A stretch of 8,623 bases of DNA from an uncultured Oscillospiraceae bacterium (GTDB taxonomy: Bacteria > Bacillota > Clostridia > Oscillospirales > Oscillospiraceae), in assembly GCA_910579485.1 (NCBI GenBank), contig CAJTVO010000116.1:1-8623 (forward strand), read 5' to 3'. The translations under genes and the position numbers were made by a program. The stretch's first letter is position 1, and every line of letters starts with the position of its first letter. The notes under the pieces were generated by a model. The model was not told the origin of the DNA. It was given only the letters and a program-made list of their open reading frames with translations, and ran no database searches. This document shows, piece after piece, positions 1 to 6,829 of this stretch.

Positions 1-51
1 AATAATAACCCCCGTAATGAAGGAGGATTCTCAAGGAACGTAGTTCCTTGA
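1..51 (+). other. Possible 3' tail of an upstream reading frame (undetermined)
   Basis: Frame 1 is open from the window edge to a TGA at 49-51, giving a 16-residue tail that ends in FSRNVVP. An AGGAGG-like string sits at 21-26, but no start codon follows at a usable distance. This could be the end of an upstream gene, or simply non-coding sequence running into the first stem-loop. The last third of this frame lies inside that stem-loop, which argues against real coding. Confidence is low because nothing upstream is visible. Confidence 0.15.
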
Positions 52-52
52 G
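30..52. repeat. Perfect inverted repeat / stem-loop 1 upstream of recQ
   Basis: CTCAAGGAAC (30-39) and GTTCCTTGAG (43-52) are exact reverse complements, giving a 10-bp stem with a 3-base loop. No T-run follows, so it is not a classical rho-independent terminator. It stands 10 bases before a second perfect stem-loop. The pair may be a dispersed intergenic repeat unit or an RNA structure in the recQ leader; the sequence alone does not decide. Confidence 0.7.
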
Positions 53-62
53 TGATCTTTTG

Positions 63-88
63 GTACTTTTCGTTCACACGAAAAGTAC
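63..88. repeat. Perfect inverted repeat / stem-loop 2 upstream of recQ
   Basis: GTACTTTTCG (63-72) and CGAAAAGTAC (79-88) pair exactly over 10 bp around the loop TTCACA. The stem is AT-richer than the surrounding genome and is preceded by CTTTTG. It ends 42 bases before the recQ start. It may belong with the stem-loop at 30-52 to one composite repeat. I see no consensus promoter in 1-130, so recQ is either transcribed from further upstream or from a weak promoter I could not identify. Confidence 0.7.
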
Positions 89-130
89 GCCCCCGCCTGG
101 TAGGGCGAATCTGAAGAAAAAGAGGCTGCA

Positions 131-1939
131 ATGGATAAATACGCCGTATTGAAGCAATATTTCGGCCACGATGCCTTCCGGCCGGGCCAGGAGGCCCTGG
201 TGGACGGCATCCTCTCAGGGCGGGACGCTCTGGGCATCATGCCCACCGGCGGCGGGAAATCCCTCTGCTATCAGGTCCCCGCCCTGCTGTTGCCGGGGGT
301 GACGCTGGTCATTTCCCCGCTGATCTCCCTGATGAAGGACCAGGTCGCGTCCCTGGAGGCGGCGGGCATCTCCGCAGGCTTCCTCAACAGCTCCCAGACC
401 CTGGAGGAATCCCGCCAGGTCTGGGGCAGGGTCCGCCGGGGGGAATGCCGTCTGCTGTACATCGCCCCGGAGCGCCTGGAAAACCAGAGGTTCCTGGAGC
501 TGGCGGCGGCGCTGGAGATCCCCCTGGTGGCGGTGGACGAAGCCCACTGCATCTCCCAGTGGGGGCAGGATTTCCGCCCCAGCTATTTGAAGATCGCCGC
601 CTTTGTTTCGGCTCTGCCCCGGCGGCCCGTGCTGGCCGCTTTTACCGCCACGGCTACCGCCCAGGTCCAGGAGGACGTGGTCCGGCAGCTGGACCTCCGG
701 ACGCCTGTGCGGGTCGTGACGGGCTTTGACCGCCCCAATCTGTTCTTCGACGTCCGGCGGCCCCGGAAGAAGCTCCCGGAGCTGCTGGCCCTGCTGGAGG
801 AACGCAGGGGCCGCAGCGGCATCGTCTACTGCGCCACCCGCTCCAATGTGGAAAAGGTCTGGGCGGAGCTGGAGAGCCGGGGTTTCTCCGCCGCCCGCTA
901 TCACGCGGGGCTGGATGAGGAAGAGCGCCGGATCAGTCAGGAGGACTTCCAGTACGACCGGCGGCAGATCATGGTGGCCACCAACGCCTTCGGCATGGGC
1001 ATCGACAAGTCCAACGTCAGCTTCGTCCTCCACTACAACATGCCCAAGAACTTGGAATCCTACTACCAGGAGGCCGGGCGCGGGGGACGGGACGGCGAGG
1101 CGGCGGACTGCGTCCTCCTCTATGGCGCGGGGGACGTGGCCACGGCCCGGGTGCTCCTGACCCACGGCGAGGGCGGCGATCCCGAGCCTCGGGAGCTGGA
1201 GCGCCTGAACGCCATGGTGGACTACTGCAAGACCAACGACTGCCTCCGGGGACGGATCCTGGACTACTTCGGCCAGCCCCATCCGGAGCGCTGCGGGGGC
1301 TGCGGCAACTGCCAGGGGATGTTTTCCCAGGCGGACGTTACTGTCCAGGCCCAGATGATTCTCTCCTGTATCAAGCGGGTCCGGGACCGGCTGGGCTATT
1401 ATGTGGGCGCGGCCCTCATCGTCCAGGTCCTCCGGGGCGGCCACAGCCAGCGGATCAAGGAGCTGGGGCTGGATCAGCTCTCCACCTACGGCCTGATGCG
1501 GGAGGAGACCCAGGAGCGGGTCCGGGCTTATCTGGATTGCTTGGAGGCTACGGAGTGCGTTTATACGGAGACAGAGCATGGGACGCTTCGGCCCGGCGCC
1601 AAGGCGAACGCGGTGCTTTTTCATGGGGAACGGGTACATATGCTCTCCCGCGTGGAGCGTCAGATAGAGGCTCCCGTCCGGCAGAAGGCGGAACGTGTAC
1701 CCGCCGCTCCGCCGGATCAGTCCCTTCTGGCCGCTCTGCGGGCGGAACGGACCCGGCTGGCCCGGCAGGAAGGCGTGCCGCCGTACATCATCTTCTCCAA
1801 CGCCGCCCTGGCGGACATGGCGGCCAGGGTCCCGCGCACTCCGGAGGAATTTCTGGAGGTCTCCGGAGTGGGACAGGTCAAGGCCCGGCGGTACGGTTCA
1901 GCTTTCCTGGCGGTCATCGCCGCTTGGTGGGAGGAGTAG
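131..1939 (+). CDS. recQ: ATP-dependent DNA helicase RecQ
   Basis: Superfamily 2 3'-to-5' DNA helicase that unwinds forked and recombination intermediates in genome repair. At 602 residues it is full length for bacterial RecQ. Motif 0 (FRPGQ) starts at residue 16; Walker A TGGGKS is at 39-44 with K43; the DEAH box is at 136-139, followed by the aromatic-rich loop SQWGQDFRP; motif III is TATAT; motif VI is QEAGRGGRD. The zinc site is C371, C388, C391, C394, with the same 17-residue first gap as E. coli RecQ. A winged-helix RQC region follows (about 400-480), then a C-terminal HRDC domain (about 530-600, with PPYIIFSNAAL). The start has AGAGG 6 bases upstream. It is monocistronic as far as seen, ending in a strong hairpin. 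All key residues are present and nothing is truncated. Confidence 0.97.
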   Translation: MDKYAVLKQYFGHDAFRPGQEALVDGILSGRDALGIMPTGGGKSLCYQVPALLLPGVTLVISPLISLMKDQVASLEAAGISAGFLNSSQTLEESRQVWGRVRRGECRLLYIAPERLENQRFLELAAALEIPLVAVDEAHCISQWGQDFRPSYLKIAAFVSALPRRPVLAAFTATATAQVQEDVVRQLDLRTPVRVVTGFDRPNLFFDVRRPRKKLPELLALLEERRGRSGIVYCATRSNVEKVWAELESRGFSAARYHAGLDEEERRISQEDFQYDRRQIMVATNAFGMGIDKSNVSFVLHYNMPKNLESYYQEAGRGGRDGEAADCVLLYGAGDVATARVLLTHGEGGDPEPRELERLNAMVDYCKTNDCLRGRILDYFGQPHPERCGGCGNCQGMFSQADVTVQAQMILSCIKRVRDRLGYYVGAALIVQVLRGGHSQRIKELGLDQLSTYGLMREETQERVRAYLDCLEATECVYTETEHGTLRPGAKANAVLFHGERVHMLSRVERQIEAPVRQKAERVPAAPPDQSLLAALRAERTRLARQEGVPPYIIFSNAALADMAARVPRTPEEFLEVSGVGQVKARRYGSAFLAVIAAWWEE

Positions 1940-1955
1940 GTTGACACAATGGTAT

Positions 1956-1999
1956 AAAGGCCCCAGGCCAGAAGTAGCTGCTTCTGGCCTGGGGCCTTT
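1956..1999. terminator. Bidirectional intrinsic terminator between recQ and the lacI-type gene
   Basis: AAAGGCCCCAGGCCAGAAG (1956-1974) and its exact complement (1981-1999) form a 19-bp stem with the 6-base loop TAGCTG. The outer AAA/TTT pairs make it symmetric, so each transcript ends its stem with UUU. The U-tract is short on both sides (TTTGGTATAT reading right, TTTATACC reading left). It lies 17 bases after the recQ stop and 64 bases beyond the stop of the convergent regulator gene, the classic place for a shared terminator. A GGTATA hexamer occurs immediately on each side (1951-1956 and 2000-2005). Confidence 0.85.
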
Positions 2000-2063
2000 G
2001 GTATATAACGCAGATAAGTTTTCTGCCTAATTGAGGAGTAATGTAAAAATGCCGGACGCCTTG

Positions 2064-3074
2064 TCAGCAGGACCCGCCTTTGATGAATTTCGCCTGAAAG
2101 ATCACGTGCTGATGCTTCCGCTTTCCGCTGAGAAGGTCAAAGAGGAGGTCAGAGATAAACTCCAGCATATCCTCCCTTGGCTGCTCGAAGGTGGTCACGG
2201 AGGGGATGCAGTATTCCGCGCCCTCGCCGCCGTCAAAGCTGATGACTGCCACCTCTTTCCCAGGCTCCTTCCCGGCATCGTGGATGGCGCGGAGAATGGG
2301 GGGGACGATCTGGTCCGCCACGCTGCACACCGCCGTGGTGTCTGGATGGTCCCGCAGATGCCGGCTTACAGCACAGTAGGCCTTATGCTGGTCATAGTCG
2401 GTCTGCAAAAAGAACTCCAGATCTTCCTCGAGGCCGTACTGGCGCAGGGCGGCCCGATAGGCCTCCGCCCGGAGGCCGTAGACGCTGTTGTCGATATCAG
2501 AGGAGATCACCGTGCAGATCTTCTTGTGCCCCTGGTCCAGGAGGTACCGCATCTGCGCGAAGGCCGCGTCGTAGTGGTTGACCTGGACGCTGGAGTACCG
2601 GCCGTTCTCGGCGGGCATGGGCAGGACCGTGTTGACAAAAATCGCCGGACAGCCCAGCAGATCCATCTGTTCCCCTGTCAGGCGGCTGAAGTTGCCGCCG
2701 ATGTATACCAGGGCTGACAGCTTGTTTGCGGAGGTATAGGCGACCAGCTCCTGGTACTTCTCCCATTTGTCCTGCTGGTAAAAATTGTCATGAAAAGAGA
2801 AGATCGTATACCCGGCGTTGTAGACGTGCCGGGAGATGATATGCTCCATATAGGCGTAGAGGGGGTTGAATACGCTCTCCAGGAAGATGCCCACACGAAT
2901 ATTGGCAGGCGCGGGCCGTCCGGACCGGTTGGCGCTGGGGTCGTACTGATTGGCGGCGATCACCTTCATTACGTGCTGCCGCGTGGCCTCACTGATCTCC
3001 GGATAGTTGTTGAGCACCTTGGATACGGTGCCTGGGGTCACCTTAGCCAGCCTGGCGATATCCCGTATGTTCAT
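2064..3074 (-). CDS. LacI-family transcriptional regulator
   Basis: Sugar-sensing DNA-binding repressor of 336 residues, the usual family length. The N-terminal LacI helix-turn-helix is clear (IRDIARLAKVTPGTVSKVLN, residues 3-22), followed by YDPSA at 44-48. The periplasmic-binding-protein-like effector domain runs from about 59 (IRVGIFLESVFNPLY) to the end, with FVNTVLP, SVQVNHYDAA and the late VISFDGGEGAEYCIPSVTTFEQP. The hinge is unusual: aligned without gaps to E. coli LacI from Y44, the place of the minor-groove-intercalating Leu56 is R53, in a Gly/Pro-rich RSGRPAP stretch. It is the second gene of a two-gene operon, 16 bases after the PHP gene, with GGGAG (complement of 3081-3085) 6 bases before ATG. 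By position it most likely controls the facing malEFG operon and its own operon. The ligand is not predictable from sequence. Confidence 0.95.
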   Translation of the reverse strand: MNIRDIARLAKVTPGTVSKVLNNYPEISEATRQHVMKVIAANQYDPSANRSGRPAPANIRVGIFLESVFNPLYAYMEHIISRHVYNAGYTIFSFHDNFYQQDKWEKYQELVAYTSANKLSALVYIGGNFSRLTGEQMDLLGCPAIFVNTVLPMPAENGRYSSVQVNHYDAAFAQMRYLLDQGHKKICTVISSDIDNSVYGLRAEAYRAALRQYGLEEDLEFFLQTDYDQHKAYCAVSRHLRDHPDTTAVCSVADQIVPPILRAIHDAGKEPGKEVAVISFDGGEGAEYCIPSVTTFEQPREDMLEFISDLLFDLLSGKRKHQHVIFQAKFIKGGSC

Positions 3075-3090
3075 CTATGTCTCCCGATGT

Positions 3091-3885
3091 TTATGATTGG
3101 GGGCCCAGCTTCTCCAGATAGTCCAGCGGGACAATGCCCATCTCCAGCAGGATGCCGCGCGCTTCCGGCATTCGCTCATCCCACACCTGCTTGGGCTCAT
3201 GGCAGTCCGAGCCGATGATCACGGCCGCCCCTGCCTCTGCGGCCTTTTCCCAGAACCGGCGGTGGGGATACATGAGCCGGGGGCCGTCCGGGTAGTCGTG
3301 TATCCCGCGGCGGAGGCCGTTGGCGTTAAATTCCAAGACGGTGCCGGTACGGACGGCGGCGTCGATCATCAGATCCGAGGCCTCCTCCCAGTTATCGTCC
3401 CAGGCGAAACGCCCCAGGGTGAACAGGTCTGGGTGGGCCGTCATGGAGAAGAGCCCGGTCTCCATTCCCCGGACCACGGCTTTGGCATAATCCACGGCAT
3501 CGGCGGTGTTCCTGGCGTGGTAGATATTGCGGACGATGCCGTATTGATCCGGATAGAAGTGTTCCCCCAGCAGGAGAAAATCCATCCCCTCTTTGGCCAG
3601 CAGACCCTCATAATAGGACTGATACTGGGGGATATACTCGATCTCCAGCCCCTTATACAGCATTATATCAGAAAGGAACTCCTCCGTCAACTGGCCGATG
3701 GCGTCCAGGTAGGGGCGCAGCTCATCGTAGGGCATCCGAAGGCCGAAGTCAAAATCCGGGAACGGGGCGTGATCGGAAAATCCAAGGATACCGACCCCGG
3801 CGTTAATCGCCGACTGGACGAAATCCCGCTCGCTCCCCTGGGCATGACGGCATCGCTGTGTGTGCGTGTGGTAATTGGCTTTCAT
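3091..3885 (-). CDS. PHP-domain phosphoesterase, HisJ/histidinol-phosphatase-like
   Basis: Metal-dependent phosphatase of the PHP superfamily, 264 residues, close to the HisJ-type histidinol-phosphate phosphatases. Metal-binding motifs are in order: HTH at H6/H8 (NYHTHTQRCRHA), SDHAPF with D38/H39, E81 in GLEIEY, H109 in GEHF, H151 in TAHPDLF, and D227/H229 in GSDCHEP. The start at 3885 is chosen because AAGGGAGAG (complement of 3891-3899) sits 5 bases upstream and the HxH motif begins at residue 6. A longer frame to 4056 would run through this gene's own promoter. It is the first gene of the operon with the LacI-type regulator and is divergent from malEFG. No histidine genes are nearby, so despite family resemblance the substrate may be a sugar phosphate or other phosphoester rather than histidinol phosphate. 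The PHP fold is certain; the exact substrate is not. Confidence 0.9.
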   Translation of the reverse strand: MKANYHTHTQRCRHAQGSERDFVQSAINAGVGILGFSDHAPFPDFDFGLRMPYDELRPYLDAIGQLTEEFLSDIMLYKGLEIEYIPQYQSYYEGLLAKEGMDFLLLGEHFYPDQYGIVRNIYHARNTADAVDYAKAVVRGMETGLFSMTAHPDLFTLGRFAWDDNWEEASDLMIDAAVRTGTVLEFNANGLRRGIHDYPDGPRLMYPHRRFWEKAAEAGAAVIIGSDCHEPKQVWDERMPEARGILLEMGIVPLDYLEKLGPQS

Positions 3886-3937
3886 AAACTCTCTCCCTTC
3901 CGCCGGTGCTTCCGGTCTCCCGCAGGCGGCAAAACAC

Positions 3938-3960
3938 GAAAGAAACAACTGAGCGAAACA
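3938..3960. promoter_or_regulatory. GAAAC direct repeats downstream of the PHP promoter, candidate operator
   Basis: GAAAC occurs at 3942-3946 and 3955-3959, the second within CGAAACA (3954-3960), and a related GAAA at 3938-3941. Relative to the predicted minus-strand start (about 3970) they lie at roughly +10 to +32. The same CGAAACA heptamer opens the inverted repeat after the opposite promoter (4085-4091). This shared word in mirrored places suggests one regulator, most simply the LacI-type protein, but the arrangement is direct rather than palindromic, so this is an inference. Confidence 0.45.
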
Positions 3961-3976
3961 ATTTACTGCATTTGCC

Positions 3977-4005
3977 ATTATAGTCGCAAGGGCCACTGAT
4001 GTCAA
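3977..4005 (-). promoter_or_regulatory. Consensus sigma-A promoter for the PHP-lacI operon
   Basis: On the minus strand, TTGACA (complement of 4000-4005) and TATAAT (complement of 3977-3982) are both perfect and separated by 17 bases. Transcription should start near 3970, giving a leader of about 85 bases before the ATG at 3885. The two -35 boxes of the divergent promoters are about 45 bp apart, so one regulator bound between or beside them could affect both. Confidence 0.85.
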
Positions 4006-4049
4006 CTCAAAATTTTGGTGACAAGAGGCGTTTTTCACAAAAAATCTGG

Positions 4050-4078
4050 TTGACATGGCAGAAATATGGTGATATAAT
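4050..4078 (+). promoter_or_regulatory. Consensus sigma-A promoter with extended -10 for malEFG
   Basis: TTGACA at 4050-4055 and TATAAT at 4073-4078 are both perfect, with a 17-base spacer and a TGA just before the -10 (TGn, 4070-4072), so it is also an extended -10. Transcription should start near 4085, leaving a leader of about 62 bases. Such a strong core promoter is normally held down by a repressor, matching the inverted repeat directly over the start point. Confidence 0.9.
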
Positions 4079-4084
4079 CTGTCC

Positions 4085-4118
4085 CGAAACAGTGAAACGA
4101 TAATAATTAACTGTTTCG
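4085..4118. promoter_or_regulatory. Inverted-repeat candidate operator over the malEFG start point
   Basis: CGAAACAGT (4085-4093) and ACTGTTTCG (4110-4118) are exact reverse complements over 9 bp, 16 bases apart. A third copy of the core, GAAACG, lies inside at 4094-4099, eight bases after the first. The element spans about +1 to +34 of the predicted transcript, a roadblock position. The centre is AT-rich without the central CpG typical of LacI-family operators. It could also fold as a 9-bp RNA hairpin 12 bases ahead of the ribosome binding site. Which regulator binds is inferred from neighbourhood only. Confidence 0.6.
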
Positions 4119-4146
4119 TAAAATTGAGACAAGGAGAAGAAACGAC

Positions 4147-5436
4147 ATGAAAAAGAAGATTTTAGCCCTGCTGCTGGCCTGCTGTATGCTGGTTGGACTG
4201 TCCGCCTGCGGCGGCAGCGACAGCGATCAACCTGCCAACACCGACCAGACCCCGTCCGCCGGCGGTCAGACCCCCGCGCCCGACACCGATGCGGAGCCGG
4301 AAAAAGTTGCCCTTACCGTGTGGACCCCCTCCGAGGACCAGAACCCGGACCTGGGCGCCTGGGTGGTCACCATGTGCGACAAGTTCAACGAGGAGCACCC
4401 CGAGTGGGACATCACCTTCGAGTACGGCGTGTGTACCGAGTCCGACGCCAAGAAGCTGGTGCCCCAGGACGTGGACAAGGCCGCCGACGTGTTCCTGATG
4501 GGTTCCACCGGCCTGGAAAATCTATGCCAGGCCAACGCCCTCACCGAGTGGGGCGGCAGCTACAGGCAGGCCGTCGAGGAGAACTTCCCCTCCGCTCTGG
4601 TGGATACCCTGATCTATGACGGCGGGCTGTATGGCGTGCCCATCACTACCAACACCTATTTTATGTACTACGACAAGAGCGTCTTTTCCGACGAGGATGT
4701 AAAGAGCCTGGACGCCATGCTGGAGAAGGGCACGGTGGCCTATCCGCTGAATGACGGCTACTATCTGGCCGCCTTTTATCTGGCCAACGGGTGCAATTTC
4801 TTTGGTCCCAAGGGTAATCAGCGCGAAGCCGGCATCGATCTGAGCGGCGACAAGGCTGTGGCCGTCACGAATACCCTGGTCGATCTGGTAGCGAATCCAA
4901 ACTTCATTGCCGCCGCCCCCTCCGACGCTATCGCCATGATGCGCGAAGGCAACTGCAACGCCTATGTGTGCGGCACCTGGCAGGCCGCGCAGACCGAGGA
5001 GATCCTGGGGGAGAACTATGGCGTGGCCATGCTGCCCTCTGTCCGGATCAACGGCGTGGACACCCAGATCCGCCCCTTCACCTCCTCCAAGGCAGTCGGC
5101 GTAAAATCCAGCACCGCCTACCCCGAGGCGGCGCTGAATCTCGCGCTGTATCTGGCCGGCTATGAATCCCAGAAATACCATTATGAGACTCGCGGCTACG
5201 TGCCCTGCGAGAACAAGCTGATCTCCGAAGTACAGAGCGACCCCGTCTGCCGCATCGACTCCGCCACCGTCTCTCAGATCGCTGTGCCCCGGGGCTCCTT
5301 CACCGAGATGTCCTTCTTCTGGACCCCTGCCGAGAGCATGGGCAACGAGCTCCGGGACGGCGCCGTAACGCATGAGAACGCCGCCGAGAAAACAGAGGCT
5401 TTCCACGCTGCCGCCAACACCTCCGGCGTGAGCTGA
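4147..5436 (+). CDS. ABC sugar transporter substrate-binding lipoprotein (MalE/MdxE type)
   Basis: Extracellular, membrane-anchored receptor of a carbohydrate ABC importer (family 1 solute-binding protein), 429 residues. Residues 1-20 form a lipoprotein signal peptide with the lipobox LSAC, so C21 is the expected lipidated residue. A linker rich in Asp, Thr, Pro and Gly runs to about residue 52. The mature domain starts with VALTVWTPSED, then NPDLGAWVVTMCDKFNEEHP, a MalE-type beginning; LYGVPITTNTYFMYYDKS (about 159-176) matches the hinge-region signature of maltose-type binding proteins, and GNCNAYVCGTWQ is the conserved later segment. AAGGAG (4131-4136) lies 10 bases before ATG. It heads a canonical binding protein-MalF-MalG operon behind a strong repressible promoter. 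Maltodextrin or a related oligosaccharide is likely, but similarity by eye cannot settle the sugar. Confidence 0.92.
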   Translation: MKKKILALLLACCMLVGLSACGGSDSDQPANTDQTPSAGGQTPAPDTDAEPEKVALTVWTPSEDQNPDLGAWVVTMCDKFNEEHPEWDITFEYGVCTESDAKKLVPQDVDKAADVFLMGSTGLENLCQANALTEWGGSYRQAVEENFPSALVDTLIYDGGLYGVPITTNTYFMYYDKSVFSDEDVKSLDAMLEKGTVAYPLNDGYYLAAFYLANGCNFFGPKGNQREAGIDLSGDKAVAVTNTLVDLVANPNFIAAAPSDAIAMMREGNCNAYVCGTWQAAQTEEILGENYGVAMLPSVRINGVDTQIRPFTSSKAVGVKSSTAYPEAALNLALYLAGYESQKYHYETRGYVPCENKLISEVQSDPVCRIDSATVSQIAVPRGSFTEMSFFWTPAESMGNELRDGAVTHENAAEKTEAFHAAANTSGVS

Positions 5437-5467
5437 TCCGCCTCCGGCAAATAAGAGGGACGAAATT

Positions 5468-6829
5468 ATGACAGAAAAAGGAATTCCCCGGCGGGAGGTC
5501 ACCGCGCTGAACGCCCTGCGGGAGGGCTCTGCGGCGGTGAAGCTGTCCGCCGCCGTCTGGGGACTGGGCTGCCTGGTGAGGAAGCAGTTCGTCAAGGGAC
5601 TGGCCCTCCTCCTGGCGGAGGCCGCCATCATCCTTTACATGGTGGAGTCCGGCTTCTACAACCTGGGTAAGCTGGTCACCCTGGGCGACGTGGAGCAGCA
5701 GAAGATCTGGAACGAGGCCAAGAGCCTCTTCGAGTACGTAGACGGCGACCGGTCCCTGGTGATCCTGCTCTACGGCATCATTACCCTGGCGGTGCTGCTG
5801 GCGGCGGTGCTGATGGTCCGCGTCTCCCTTCGCAGCGCCTACGCCGCCGAGCTGGCGTGCCGCCGGAAGGGCAGGGCCCTGCCCTTCCGGGCGGAGGTCC
5901 GGGCGCTGTTCGACGGCAATCTGCATAAGACCCTTTTGTTCCTGCCCGTCGCGGGCATCCTGATGTTCACCATCCTGCCCCTGCTGTTCATGACCTGTAT
6001 GGCCTTCACCAACTACAGCGTCATCAACGACAAGCTGGTGCTTTTCGATTGGGTGGGTCTGAGCAATTTCTCCCGTATGCTGAACCTGGGCGGCGACCTG
6101 GGCCGGACCTTCTGGCCGGTGCTGGGATGGACCTTCTGCTGGGCCGTCATCGCCACCTTCTCCAACTACTTTATCGGACTCATCCTCACGCTGTTTATCA
6201 ACTGGAAGGAGATCCGGGCGAAAAAGTTCTGGCGCTTCTGCTTCGTGCTGACGGTGGCCGTGCCCCACTTTGTCACCCTGCTGATCATCCGGCAGATGCT
6301 CCAGCCCACCGGTGCGGTGAACGTGCTGCTGCAGAACCTGGGGCTCATCAACGCGCCCCTGCCCTTCTTCACCGACACCGTATGGGCCCGGACGTCCGTG
6401 ATCCTCATCAACATCTGGGTGGGCGTGCCCTATGTTCTTTTGCAGATGACGGGCATTTTGCAGAACATCCCGCCGGAGCTTTACGAAGCCGCCCGGGTGG
6501 ACGGCGCCAATCCGGTGGTCATGTTTTTCAAGATTACCCTGCCCTATGTTCTGTTCGTCACCACCCCGTATCTCATCACCACCTTTACCGGAAACATCAA
6601 CAACTTCAACGTCATTTTCCTGACCAGCCAGGGCCTGCCCCGCGCGGTGGAATCCACGGCGGGCAGTACGGACCTGCTGATCACCTGGCTCTACAAGCTG
6701 ACCATCGACAACCGGTACTATGACGTGGGAGCGGTCATCGGTATCATGACCTTTGTTTCGCTGAGCATCGTGTCCCTGGTGACCTTCCGGTACAGCGGTT
6801 CCTATAAGAACGAGGAGGGCTTCCGATGA
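5468..6829 (+). CDS. ABC sugar transporter permease, MalF type
   Basis: Integral membrane half of the importer channel, 453 residues. Like MalF/MdxF it carries an extra N-terminal part with two hydrophobic segments (about 45-60 and 97-118) before the six-helix core that begins near residue 157 (TLLFLPVAGILMF). The cytoplasmic EAA loop that contacts the ATPase is EAARVDGANP from residue 340, followed by FFKITLPYV. The C-terminal part with TDLLITWLYKLTIDNRYYDVGAVIGI is characteristic of the MalF/GanP group. It lacks the large periplasmic P2 domain of enterobacterial MalF, as usual in Gram-positives. AGAGGGA (5454-5460) precedes the start by 7 bases, and the gap from the binding-protein gene is only 31 bases. 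The stop overlaps the next start by ATGA, implying translational coupling. Confidence 0.95.
   Translation: MTEKGIPRREVTALNALREGSAAVKLSAAVWGLGCLVRKQFVKGLALLLAEAAIILYMVESGFYNLGKLVTLGDVEQQKIWNEAKSLFEYVDGDRSLVILLYGIITLAVLLAAVLMVRVSLRSAYAAELACRRKGRALPFRAEVRALFDGNLHKTLLFLPVAGILMFTILPLLFMTCMAFTNYSVINDKLVLFDWVGLSNFSRMLNLGGDLGRTFWPVLGWTFCWAVIATFSNYFIGLILTLFINWKEIRAKKFWRFCFVLTVAVPHFVTLLIIRQMLQPTGAVNVLLQNLGLINAPLPFFTDTVWARTSVILINIWVGVPYVLLQMTGILQNIPPELYEAARVDGANPVVMFFKITLPYVLFVTTPYLITTFTGNINNFNVIFLTSQGLPRAVESTAGSTDLLITWLYKLTIDNRYYDVGAVIGIMTFVSLSIVSLVTFRYSGSYKNEEGFR

Noticed and set aside
215..1639. 474-residue frame antisense to recQ
   Set aside because: It is a shadow of a full-length, motif-complete recQ in GC-rich DNA; its product is low in recognisable motifs and has no ribosome binding site of note.
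1941..1958. TTGACA followed by TATAAA after recQ
   Set aside because: The spacing is only 6 bases, so it cannot act as a sigma-A promoter; it is also just ahead of a terminator.
2031..2717. 228-residue plus-strand frame over the LacI-type gene
   Set aside because: It lies opposite a confident LacI-family gene and shows no family features.
4018..4038. GTGA...TCAC imperfect inverted repeat upstream of the malEFG -35
   Set aside because: Only 4 bp match with a 13-base gap, too weak to call a CRP-like or other activator site.
3886..4056. N-terminal extension of the PHP protein to a start at 4056
   Set aside because: It would run through the gene's own promoter; the start at 3885 has a strong ribosome binding site and places HxH at residue 6.
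3886..4146. Catabolite-repression (cre) site in the divergent region
   Set aside because: I found no stretch fitting TGWAANCGNTNWCA; the closest, around 4093, fails at the central CG.
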